A stretch of 64,000 nt of DNA from Paramylibacter kogurei. GTDB lineage: Bacteria > Pseudomonadota > Alphaproteobacteria > Rhodobacterales > Rhodobacteraceae. The stretch is from NCBI RefSeq assembly GCF_002742285.1, contig NZ_MDGM01000015.1, positions 1 through 64,000 on the forward strand, in the 5' to 3' direction. Under the pieces are notes generated by a model. It was not told the origin of the DNA. It saw only the letters and a list, made by a program, of their open reading frames with translations, and ran no database searches. Below are positions 47,360 through 56,800 of this stretch, in pieces; positions within the stretch are counted from its first letter, which is position 1, and every line of letters begins with the position of its first letter. A program made the position numbers and the translations under genes.

Positions 47360-50300
47360 TCAACCATCCACCATTTCTTCGGCAGCTTGTAGATCCACCG
47401 ATACCAACTGGCTCACACCTTGTTCGGCCATTGTGACACCAAACAAACGATCCATCCTCGCCATCGTCACCGCATGGTGCGTGATGATCATAAAGCGTGT
47501 TTTTGTGCGCTGTGTCATTTCATCAAGCAAATCACAAAAGCGGCCAACATTGGCATCGTCCAATGGCGCGTCCACCTCGTCCAGCACACAAATCGGTGCA
47601 GGGTTGGCAAGGAACACCGCAAAAATGAGCGCAAGCGCCGTCAGCGTTTGTTCACCACCAGATAACAGTGAAAGCGTTGAAAGTTTTTTACCAGGCGGCT
47701 GGCACATAATTTCCAAACCCGCTTCCAACGGATCGTCACTTTCGACCAGAACCAAATTCGCCTCGCCACCACCAAACAGATGTTTAAACAGATTGGCAAA
47801 GTTTCGGTTCACTTCGTCAAAGGCCGCCAACAAGCGCTCGCGACCCTCCTTGTTCAAACTGGCAATCCCAGAGCGCAGCTTTTTAATCGCCTCTTCCAGA
47901 TCCAGTTTTTCCTCGGCCAGTGTGTCGCGTTCTTCGTTCACTTCTTTGGCGTCTTCTTCGGCACGTAAATTCACCGCTCCCAAACCATCGCGTTGACGGC
48001 GAAGCCGTGCAACATCCGCTTCTATTCGATCGGCAGGTGGCATTTTATCGGGATCTGTTTCCAATGTTTCCAGCAATGCCTCTGGTTCGATTTCCAACTC
48101 TTCGCGAATCCGTTCAGCGGCGGTTGCCACCTGAACAGCCGCAGCATCGGCAACTGCATCTGCGCGCGCGCGTGCTTCGCGGGCTTCTGATGCGCTTCGT
48201 TCGGCGTTGCGTTCCGCTTGTTCCGCGTCGCGCAATGCGCCCTCGCCAACGGATAACGCATCGCTGGCCTCTGCAAGCCGTTTTTCTGCGTCCGAAATGG
48301 ATTTTCCCAATTCTTCGCGCTTGGCCTTGATTTCATCTGGCGCTTGGGTCGCGGATTTCAATTCCGATTCTGAACTGGTTTTGCGCGTTGCCAATTCACC
48401 AATACGCTGTTCCGCTGTTTCCAGACGGTGACGCCAACCTGACACCTCTTTCATGATTTCTTGGCGGCGTTTTGTACGTGCTTCGCCGTCACGCCGTGTT
48501 TCATCATACATCGAACGTTTGGTGATCATCGTCATACGCGCAGCTTCAACCGCAACTTTGATCGATTCAACATTTGTCCGTGCCGCGTCCAGATCATCCA
48601 GATCGCGCACGCCCGCTTCTGCTTCTTTTACCGATGCGCGCGCAGCGATTGTTTCTTCTTCCAATCGCGATTGCGCGAGCTTCAGCGTTTCAACCTTGCC
48701 AGACAGCATATCGCGATCCGCTTCAGCGCGGGATAGCTGCCGGTTGGCATTTGCCGCCGCTTCATCCGCTGACTTTCGGGTTTGACGCGCGGCATGATCT
48801 GCAGAAATCAATTCTTGCAATGCGCTATGCACGGTGTCGAAGTTTTCTTTCGCACTTGCCATGCGAGAAATCGCGCTCGCGTTTGCTTTGCGTAAATCTT
48901 CAAGCCGATTGATTTGTTGCAATCGCAACGCAGATGCGGATGGCGCATCTTCGGCGCCGATACGAAATCCATCCCAGCGCCATAAATCACCCTGTGCGGA
49001 TACCAATCGTTGACCCGGTTTTAAATCGGCCTGCAATGCCGCGCCTTGTGCACGTTCAACCACACCGATATGTGCCAAGCGCCGCGCCAATACATCTGGT
49101 GCGTCAACATATGCGGCCAAACTTTCAACGCCTGTTGGCAATGGTGCAATCGCATCATATTCGGGCAAACGTGCCCAACCCGATTCACCATCGGGATCAA
49201 CCAACGGCGCTTTTAGATCATCGGCAAGGGCTGCACCCAATGCGGCCTCGTATCCTTTGCGCGCGCGGACATTATCGATCAATTGATCGTCATCAGATTT
49301 ATCACGTGCAATCACACGTTCCAATGCACCCACTTCGGCACCAAGCGCATTTGCTTCGCCCTCGGCCTCTGACAATGCGGCGCGTGCATCAGAATCTTTG
49401 GCTTGTGCATCTGCACGTTTACCCTCGATAGCCAGCAAATCTGCATCGGCCTTTAATGCTGCTTCTTGGGCGATTGCACGTGTTTGTGTTGCCTCTTCAA
49501 AACGTGTTTGCGCATCGCCAAGGCTTTCTTCGACAGACAAAACAGAACTGGCCGCTGCATCGCTTTGTTCTGTGCGTTTATCCAACATCGCCTTTGCATC
49601 GGTTAATAAACGATGTGCCGATTGATGTCGTGCGGATAGGCGTGCGACATCCTCTGTCAGTTTATCAAGCGCGGCCTCTTGTTCTTGCATCACACTTGCC
49701 GCATCACGTGCGGCGCTATTCGCGGCCTCTACCTTGGCATCATGACCTTCGGACGCTTTTTCGATTTGTTCTTTTTCCCAATCAAGGCGCTTGATGGTTT
49801 CTTCGGCGTCTTTGTTCAAACCCTGTTCACGCGTAATATCCGCACCCAATTGGGCGATGCGGCGTTCCAGCGTTTCAATGGTTTCGCGTGCGCGGGCTTC
49901 TTGGTCGGCCAAGGTATCGCGCTGTACTTGCAAACGTTGCACGACGGCCGCGGCGATTGCTTGCTCTTCACGCAACGGTGGCACCTTGCCTTCCAACTCG
50001 ATCCGTTCACGTGCGGATTTGGATGCATCCCCTTGCGCCGACGCTGCCTTTTGTGTGGCGGCGGTTAAATCGGTTGCTGCAGCTTGGCGCGCAACATCTG
50101 CCTCGCGCCAGCGACGATACAATAACAACCCTTCGGACTGGCGCAGCTCTGCCCCAATTTCGCGGTAACGTTTTGCTTGGCGTGCTTGGCGTGCCAATGA
50201 ATTCAACTGACTATCGAGCTGTTCAACAACATCGTCGACGCGCGCCAAATTGGTTTCTGCACCTTTTAATTTCAACTCCGCCTCGTGCCGACGCTGATAA

Positions 50301-50818
50301 AGACCAGAAATGCCCGCGGCCTCTTCCAGAATACGGCGTCTGGATTTCGGCTTTGCGTTGATCAATTCCGAAATCATGCCTTGGCGCACCAACGCAGGCG
50401 AATGCGCACCTGTTGAAGCATCCGCAAACAGCATTTGAATATCGCGAGCACGGGTTTCTTTACCGTTCGCCTTGTAGGCCGAACCAACATCACGTGTGAT
50501 GCGACGGGTCACTTCCAGCACGTCTTGATCGTTGAAATTCGCAGGGGCCAGACGATCGGCATTGTCCAATAACAACAGCACTTCGGCGTAATTGCGTGCA
50601 GGGCGTTTATCCGTGCCTGCAAAAATCACGTCTTCCATGCCACCGCCGCGCATCGCTTTGGCACGGTTTTCCCCCATGACCCAACGCAAGGCTTCCAACA
50701 GATTTGATTTACCACAGCCGTTTGGCCCAACAACACCCGTCAGGCCATCCGCAATCACCAATTCCGTGGGGTCCACGAAACTTTTGAAGCCAGTTAATCG
50801 TAATTTGGTAAATCGCAA
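47360..50818 (-). CDS. smc: Chromosome segregation protein SMC
   Basis: 1152 aa. N-terminal Walker A GPNGCGKSNLLEALRW (residues about 31-46), long antiparallel coiled coils (about 170-500 and 650-1000), hinge domain in the middle (about 505-645, YEAALGAALADDLKAP through GDLWRWDGFRIG), and at the C terminus the signature LSGGEQTLTALALIF with Walker B ICVLDEVDAPLDDANV. A ring-forming ATPase that condenses and segregates chromosomes with ScpAB. Full length. Confidence 0.97.
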   Translation of the reverse strand: MRFTKLRLTGFKSFVDPTELVIADGLTGVVGPNGCGKSNLLEALRWVMGENRAKAMRGGGMEDVIFAGTDKRPARNYAEVLLLLDNADRLAPANFNDQDVLEVTRRITRDVGSAYKANGKETRARDIQMLFADASTGAHSPALVRQGMISELINAKPKSRRRILEEAAGISGLYQRRHEAELKLKGAETNLARVDDVVEQLDSQLNSLARQARQAKRYREIGAELRQSEGLLLYRRWREADVARQAAATDLTAATQKAASAQGDASKSARERIELEGKVPPLREEQAIAAAVVQRLQVQRDTLADQEARARETIETLERRIAQLGADITREQGLNKDAEETIKRLDWEKEQIEKASEGHDAKVEAANSAARDAASVMQEQEAALDKLTEDVARLSARHQSAHRLLTDAKAMLDKRTEQSDAAASSVLSVEESLGDAQTRFEEATQTRAIAQEAALKADADLLAIEGKRADAQAKDSDARAALSEAEGEANALGAEVGALERVIARDKSDDDQLIDNVRARKGYEAALGAALADDLKAPLVDPDGESGWARLPEYDAIAPLPTGVESLAAYVDAPDVLARRLAHIGVVERAQGAALQADLKPGQRLVSAQGDLWRWDGFRIGAEDAPSASALRLQQINRLEDLRKANASAISRMASAKENFDTVHSALQELISADHAARQTRKSADEAAANANRQLSRAEADRDMLSGKVETLKLAQSRLEEETIAARASVKEAEAGVRDLDDLDAARTNVESIKVAVEAARMTMITKRSMYDETRRDGEARTKRRQEIMKEVSGWRHRLETAEQRIGELATRKTSSESELKSATQAPDEIKAKREELGKSISDAEKRLAEASDALSVGEGALRDAEQAERNAERSASEAREARARADAVADAAAVQVATAAERIREELEIEPEALLETLETDPDKMPPADRIEADVARLRRQRDGLGAVNLRAEEDAKEVNEERDTLAEEKLDLEEAIKKLRSGIASLNKEGRERLLAAFDEVNRNFANLFKHLFGGGEANLVLVESDDPLEAGLEIMCQPPGKKLSTLSLLSGGEQTLTALALIFAVFLANPAPICVLDEVDAPLDDANVGRFCDLLDEMTQRTKTRFMIITHHAVTMARMDRLFGVTMAEQGVSQLVSVDLQAAEEMVDG

Positions 50819-50916
50819 CGCGGATTCGCCCCTGTTGATTCTTGTTCGAATTAAAATCCGTTCCCAAAGGGGTGTGAGTCAACCCAAAACCACCGTATAT
50901 GGGGTTTTGAGGCAAG

Positions 50917-50925
50917 TTATCCACA
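50917..50925 (+). other. Single consensus DnaA box upstream of smc
   Basis: TTATCCACA is a perfect DnaA box about 100 bp upstream of the smc start. Only one copy is seen, so it is not an origin; regulation of smc or of the hupE side by DnaA is possible but unproven. Confidence 0.4.
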
Positions 50926-51038
50926 AGATATCGGTGTTTTTCGCAAAAAATGGCGTAAACGCGCCAATAAATCTGTCGCTAATTTTCACTGACTGTCGGA
51001 ATCGACCTTGACCAAACCACCCCTAACAGCGCAAAGAT

Positions 51039-51235
51039 AGGGCTGCATGGTTCCCCATAAGGATGCGAAGCGTCCGGGGATGAAATGGGAATATGGTACG
51101 GGAATACCCATCAGGGGCCCAAATCCATGACCGCCCCCGCGACTGTATGCGGAGAGTGTTGTCAATCACGCCACTGGCCTCGGCTGGGAAGGCAAGACAG
51201 CATGATCGATCCGCAAGTCAGGAGACCAGCCAAGC
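51039..51235 (+). promoter_or_regulatory. Adenosylcobalamin riboswitch
   Basis: The aptamer core is clear: TGGTTCCCC near the 5' end, GGGAATATGG and GGGAATACCC, GACCGCCCCCGCGACTGT, the B12-box residues CCACTGGCC (51171), CTGGGAAGGC and AAGTCAGGAGACC (51216-51228). It should shut off hupE-cobW-cobN expression when cobalamin is plentiful. The stretch 50819-51038 before it holds only the smc upstream region and presumably the riboswitch promoter. Confidence 0.94.
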
Positions 51236-51237
51236 AA

Positions 51238-51352
51238 CGATGCAGTCGCATCGGCCACAACAACGGACGGGGTGTTCCGTGATGGTTTCGTTTCGCAAAA
51301 TGTGGAACAACATCGCAACCGAACTCCCCCAAAACACGAAAGATATTTGGGG
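51238..51352 (+). promoter_or_regulatory. Riboswitch expression platform with Shine-Dalgarno-sequestering stem
   Basis: Three hairpins follow the aptamer: CGATGC-AGTC-GCATCG (51238-51253), ACGGA / TCCGT with a GGGG-containing loop (51263-51280), and CCCCAAA (51327-51333) / TTTGGGG (51346-51352). The last buries the hupE ribosome site GGGG, which lies 8 nt before the ATG. The loop GGGG at 51269-51272 could compete for the CCCC strand. This suggests translational control, by inference. Confidence 0.6.
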
Positions 51353-51360
51353 ATTCCATT

Positions 51361-52008
51361 ATGAAAAAATTATTCGCGACACTTGGCGCAGTACTTGCAG
51401 CAGGTCCAGCATTGGCGCACCACCCATTGAATGGTGCACCGATGGAAACATTTGCGCATGGCGTATTTTCAGGGATCGGTCACCCTGTGTTGGGTTTTGA
51501 CCACCTGTTCTTTATCGCACTTGTCGGTATCGCAGCGATTTACACAGGGCGTGCAATGCTAGCGCCCGCGGGCTTTATCGGTGGTATGTTGATCGGCACA
51601 ATCATGATGTCTGCGGGCATTGCATTGCCAGCCGTTGAAACCATGATTGTAGGCAGCTTGCTTGTACTTGGTTATATTGTTGCATCTGGTCGCGCATTGG
51701 CGCTGACACCTGCATTGGCGCTATTTGCAATTGCTGGGTTGTTTCACGGCTCTGCATTTGGCGGTACGATCGCCGAACAAGAGGCGTCCATTGGTGGCGG
51801 TGTGATGATCGGTTACCTGCTGGGTCTTGGTGTTACGCAATACTTGATCGCATTGGGCGCTGGCTGGGTTGCCAAAAATCTTTGGAATGCCACCGAAGCG
51901 ACAGCAATGCCTGCGCGTTTGGCTGGTGCCGTTGTTGGCGGCATGGGCGTGTTGCTGGCAATGGAACAAATCGAAGGGGCTGCGTTTGCCGCTCTTGGCT
52001 TGGGCTAA
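51361..52008 (+). CDS. HupE/UreJ family transporter, probable cobalt importer
   Basis: 215 aa. N-terminal signal-like segment ending ALAHHPLNG, then six hydrophobic segments. Family motif GIGHPVLGFDHLFFI (His/Asp likely bind metal) and a His in LFHGSAFGG. HupE/UreJ proteins carry nickel or cobalt; the B12 riboswitch upstream and cobW-cobN downstream point to cobalt. Start ATG at 51361 with GGGGAT upstream. Confidence 0.9.
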   Translation: MKKLFATLGAVLAAGPALAHHPLNGAPMETFAHGVFSGIGHPVLGFDHLFFIALVGIAAIYTGRAMLAPAGFIGGMLIGTIMMSAGIALPAVETMIVGSLLVLGYIVASGRALALTPALALFAIAGLFHGSAFGGTIAEQEASIGGGVMIGYLLGLGVTQYLIALGAGWVAKNLWNATEATAMPARLAGAVVGGMGVLLAMEQIEGAAFAALGLG

Positions 52009-52076
52009 TCCCAGGCAATGATAACGTTTTTGCGGTCGGGCCATGCTCGACCGTTTCCATTTTTACAGGATAAAAC

Positions 52077-53150
52077 ATGGCTCAAAAAATACCAGCAACC
52101 GTTGTCACCGGTTTTCTTGGCGCGGGTAAAACTACGCTTATCCGTCACATGTTGCAAAATGCACAGGGCAAGCGCATCGCGTTGATCATCAATGAATTTG
52201 GTGATCTGGGCGTTGATGGCGATATCCTGAAGGGATGTGGCGATGAAACATGTACCGAAGATGACATCATGGAGCTGTCCAATGGATGCATCTGTTGCAC
52301 GGTTGCGGATGATTTCATTCCCACAATGGAAAAGTTACTGGCACGCGAAAATAAACCCGATCATATCGTGATCGAAACATCTGGTTTGGCATTGCCACAA
52401 CCATTAGTGCGCGCATTCAACTGGCCCGAAATTTCAACCAAGGTCACCGTTGATGGCGTTGTCACCGTGGTCGATGGTAAGGCCGTGACCGAAGGGCGTT
52501 TTGCACATAACGTGGCGGCGGTGGATGCGCAGCGCAAATTGGACGAAAACCTTGATCACGAAACGCCGTTGTCCGAATTATTCGAAGATCAAATCGCCTG
52601 TGCCGATATGATTGTGGTGAACAAATCTGATTTGTTGAATGACTCTGAAACAGCCGCACTTGTTTCAAATCTGAAGTCTGAATCTCGCAAAGGCGTACAA
52701 GTGGTTAAGGCTAGCATGGGGGCACTTCCTGTTGATGTATTGCTGGGACAGGGTATCGGTGCCGAGGGTGATTTGGATGCCCGCCACGAAGTACATCACC
52801 ACCATCATGATCACGACGACGACCATCACGATGATGATCACCATCATCACCACGATCACGACCATGACGAATTCGAAAGCTTTGTTGTTGAGCTGGGAGA
52901 AATCGCTGATCCAACGGCATTTGCACAACAGGTTGCCGACATAATCCGCACTCATGATATTTTGCGCCTAAAAGGTTTCGCCGCTGTTCAGGGCAAACCG
53001 ATGCGTTTGACATTGCAAGCGGTTGGGCCGCGTGTGGATACGTATTTTGATCGCCCCTTTGGTGCGGATGAAACACGCAGCACACGATTGGTTGTGATTG
53101 GCCAAGCTGGATTGAAACAATCCGAAATCATTGCAGCGCTATCCGCATGA
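52077..53150 (+). CDS. cobW: Cobalamin biosynthesis protein CobW (COG0523 GTPase)
   Basis: 357 aa metallochaperone GTPase. Walker A GFLGAGKTTLIRH, the metal motif SNGCICCTV (CxCC), Walker B-like ETSGLALP, and the guanine motif VVNKSDLL. A histidine/aspartate-rich stretch (about residues 240-263) lies between the G domain and the C-terminal CobW_C domain (RLKGFAAVQGKP) and probably binds cobalt. It is thought to deliver Co2+ to the CobNST chelatase. Its stop overlaps the next start (ATGA). Confidence 0.95.
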   Translation: MAQKIPATVVTGFLGAGKTTLIRHMLQNAQGKRIALIINEFGDLGVDGDILKGCGDETCTEDDIMELSNGCICCTVADDFIPTMEKLLARENKPDHIVIETSGLALPQPLVRAFNWPEISTKVTVDGVVTVVDGKAVTEGRFAHNVAAVDAQRKLDENLDHETPLSELFEDQIACADMIVVNKSDLLNDSETAALVSNLKSESRKGVQVVKASMGALPVDVLLGQGIGAEGDLDARHEVHHHHHDHDDDHHDDDHHHHHDHDHDEFESFVVELGEIADPTAFAQQVADIIRTHDILRLKGFAAVQGKPMRLTLQAVGPRVDTYFDRPFGADETRSTRLVVIGQAGLKQSEIIAALSA

Positions 53151-53611
53151 TATCAATTGAAACAGGGGATCCCCATCACCCACAGGCAACCGCATTGTTG
53201 CGCGCCAGCCATGCGTTGATGGAATCCCTGTTTCCTGCGGAATCCAACCATTATCTTTCAATTGATGCGCTTTGCGTTCCTGACATTCGTTTTATGGTTG
53301 CCAAAAACAATGATCAAATTGTCGGTTGTGGCGCGATTGCGAACAAGGGAGATTACGGCGAAATAAAATCCATGTTCGTTTCAGAATCCGCACGTGGATT
53401 GGGCGTGGCCAAAATGTTGATGGATGCCTTAGAAAAACAAGCGCAACAGCAGGGTCTTTCGATCATGCGGCTTGAAACGGGTAATCTGTTACACGCCGCA
53501 CATCGTTTGTACGAATCTTGTGGTTATACCTATATCGGGCCTTTTGGGGATTACCCCGATGATCCAAACAGCCTGTTTATGCAAAAGGTTTTATCAACGG
53601 ATGATGCTTAG
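53147..53611 (+). CDS. GNAT family N-acetyltransferase
   Basis: 154 aa. The acetyl-CoA loop is ESARGLGVAKMLMDALE (Q/R-x-x-G-x-A pattern), preceded by strand AIANKGDYGEIKSMFV and followed by SIMRLETGNLLHAAHRLYESCGY. Substrate unknown. It is translationally coupled to cobW by the ATGA overlap, but a link to cobalamin synthesis is not established. Confidence 0.88.
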   Translation: MISIETGDPHHPQATALLRASHALMESLFPAESNHYLSIDALCVPDIRFMVAKNNDQIVGCGAIANKGDYGEIKSMFVSESARGLGVAKMLMDALEKQAQQQGLSIMRLETGNLLHAAHRLYESCGYTYIGPFGDYPDDPNSLFMQKVLSTDDA

Positions 53612-53615
53612 ATCT

Positions 53616-53819
53616 CTATGCAAATCCTTTTTGGAATTCTTGCGCATGGCGAGGTTTCCACAAATTGCCCGCTCGTTTGGTTTCGGGCAATGGACGCCCA
53701 CGCGGGAGCGCAATGAAATGTTTGGTTTTACCGCCACGCGGTCCAACCTCTTGGAAAATGATTGCGCTGCTTGGGCAAATTTCACCTGGCTGCATCGCGT
53801 TGCTAATATCAATTGGCAT
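53616..53819 (-). CDS. YjzC-like small protein
   Basis: 67 aa on the strand opposite to the cob genes. The pattern MQPGEICPSS, EVGPRGGKTKHF, PRGRPLPETKRAGNLWKP aligns by eye with the Firmicutes YjzC family (KPGxxAPxxG, EIGxTG, AGDKFPET). Function unknown. A plus-strand 62-codon frame in the same place looks less protein-like. AGAG precedes the ATG. It interrupts the cobW-cobN series and could be read from its own promoter. Confidence 0.55.
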   Translation of the reverse strand: MPIDISNAMQPGEICPSSAIIFQEVGPRGGKTKHFIALPRGRPLPETKRAGNLWKPRHAQEFQKGFA

Positions 53820-53898
53820 TTTTTGTCTCTTACTGTCGTTGGTATCAGAATAAATTCTGCACCCCCAGATTTAACACAAACTTAACAGGTAAAATTTA

Positions 53899-56800
53899 AT
53901 GCATTTATTAGCCGCAACCGCTGGCAGCATTGATGATGGTTCAGAACCATTTGACCTTGGGCAAACCCCTGGCGATATCGTGTTTATTTCTGCGGCCGAT
54001 ACGGAATTGGCGGCACTATCCGAAGCGCGTGCGCAAATGGACACTGCACCTGAAATGCGATTGGCCAGCTTGATGCATTTGCAACATCCGATGTCAGTTG
54101 ATTTACACATCGATGATTGCGCGTCAAAATCTAAATTGGTGATCGCGCGGTGCTTGGGTGGGCGCGGATATTGGAAATACGGTCTGGAACAATATGCAGC
54201 ACGTTTAGGTGCGGCTGGTATTGCTTTTGCAGCTCTTCCGGGCGACGATAAACCAGATGACGAGCTTTGGGAATTATCCACGGTTTCGCGCGATGATTGG
54301 AATGCGCTTTGGGCGTATATGGTTGAGGGCGGGCCGGAGAATGCGGCCAATTTTATCAACTATGCTCAATCGATGTTGGATGGCTCTGAAAAACCAGCGA
54401 CGGCCAGCCCATTGCTACGCGCGGGGGTTTATTGGCCGGGTGCGGGAATATCGGATATCGCCACCGCTCGGGATGCATGGGATAAAAATTCCCCAGTTGT
54501 ACCGATCATATTTTATCGCGCATTGGTACAGGGCGCAGGGCTTCACCCGATAAATCGCATGGTGAAATCATTGCTGCGCCGTGGATTGAACCCGTTGCCG
54601 ATTTTTGTGGCATCCCTAAAAGATCCCGTATCGGTTGCGACACTCGAACATTTGTTCGAAGCGGCGAAACCTTCGGTCATTATCAACTGCACAAGCTTTG
54701 CGGTTGGATCACCACACCAAGGCGATGAAAGCGCACAAAATCCGTTAACGATGTCCGCTGCAAATAATGCACCAATCTTTCAGGCTGTATTATCCGCAAG
54801 TGCGGAAGTGGCATGGGAAGAAAACCTTAATGGATTATCCGCTCGTGATATCGCCATGAACGTCGCCTTGCCAGAGGTTGACGGGCGCATCCTATCACGT
54901 GCGATATCGTTCAAAGGCGAAGCATTTTTTGATCAAGCAACACAATGTCCCATTGCCAGTTATCGCGCACGCGGTGATCGCGTGGAATTTGTCGCCGATC
55001 TGGCCGCACGTTGGGCACGCCTGCGCAACACGCCAACGGTGGATAAAAAGGTCGCGCTGGTCTTGGCGAATTACCCAAACAAAGATGGGCGTTTGGCAAA
55101 TGGTGTTGGGCTGGATACACCCGCCGCAACCGTACATGTTTTGGATGCGTTGGCAGCGGATGGTATTAACGTCACCGACTTACCCGCCGACAGCGCCAAT
55201 TTGATGGAACAGATCACATCAGGGCCAACAAACTGGCTGACAGATCGCGCGAACCGAACGGGTGGACAGCGATTATCATTGGCGGATTACGAAACCGCTT
55301 TTGCCACGCTGCCATTGGCATTGCGGGATCAAATCAATGATCGTTGGGGCGCACCCGCCGATGATCCATTTGTTGGCGATGATGGTTTTGCACTGTCAAT
55401 CTTGCAGTTTGGCAATGCCGTTGTCGGAATCCAGCCTGCGCGTGGATATAACATCGACCCCAAGGATACCTATCACGCGCCCGACTTGGTACCGCCACAT
55501 AACTATCTTGCGTTCTATTTCTGGCTACGGAACCAATTTCAAACCGATGCAATTGTCCATATGGGCAAACACGGCAATTTGGAATGGTTGCCTGGCAAGG
55601 CCGTGGCGTTATCCGATGAATGTTGGCCAGAGGCGATATTGGGACCAATCCCGCATCTCTATCCATTTATCGTGAATGATCCGGGCGAAGGAACACAGGC
55701 CAAGCGGCGCACAAGTGCGGTGATAATTGATCACCTGACCCCAGCCCTGACGCGTGCGGAAACATACGGACCGCTGCGTGATTTGGAAGCATTAGTCGAT
55801 GAATATTACGAAGCGGCGGGTGTTGACCCACGCCGTATTGACCATATTCGCAAAGAGATACTATCCCTGACATCGAGCACCGGCATAGGTGACGATGTTG
55901 GAATGCACGGCGATGATGAAGAAACCGATCTGGCAAAGCTGGATGAATATCTGTGTGATCTAAAAGAGGCTCAAATCAGGGACGGATTGCATATTTTTGG
56001 TCAATCGCCAAAGGGGCGGTTGGAACGAGATTTGGTACAGGCATTGTTGCGCATCCCACGCGGTGATGGCATTGGCGCGGACGCCAGTTTGCAACGCGCA
56101 TTGGCGGCGGATTTGGGCTTGGATTTCGATCCACTGGATTGCGAAATGTCCAAACCGTGGACAGGTTTGCGCCCCGATGTTTTAGCAAACATCAGCGATG
56201 ATGCATGGCGATCACATGGTGATACCGTAGAGCGATTGGAACTGCTAGCGTCTGCATTGTTGGATGGTCAGCAACCCGGCGACTGGACACAAACCAATGC
56301 TGTTTTGGAATTGGCAAAAAAATCGGTTTTTCCAATCGTGCAATCATGTGGACCAAATGAATTGGACGGGTTATTAACCGGTATTCGCGGTGAATTTGTT
56401 CCCCCCGCCCCATCGGGCGCGCCGACGCGCGGACGTTTGGACGTATTACCAACTGGGCGTAACTTTTTCAGCGTGGATAGCCGTGCCGTGCCAACGCCCA
56501 CCGCGTGGAAATTGGGCTGGAAATCTGCGAACCTATTGATCGAACGCCATTTGCAAGATCAGGGTGATTGGCCACGTGCGATGTTGCTTACCGCTTGGGG
56601 CACTGCAAATATGCGCACCGGTGGTGATGACATTGCACAGGCACTTGCGTTGATGGGTGTGAAACCAAAATGGGACAGCGCGAACCGCCGTGTGACGGGT
56701 TTTGAAATTATCCCGATCACCGCGCTCGGCCGCCCTCGTGTTGATGTTACATTGCGCGTATCTGGATTTTTCCGCGATGCATTTCCCCAACAAATGGCGC

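Noticed and set aside
53665..53853. A 62-codon plus-strand gene between the acetyltransferase and cobN.
   Set aside because: It overlaps the better-supported minus-strand YjzC-like frame and lacks a ribosome site and recognisable protein pattern.
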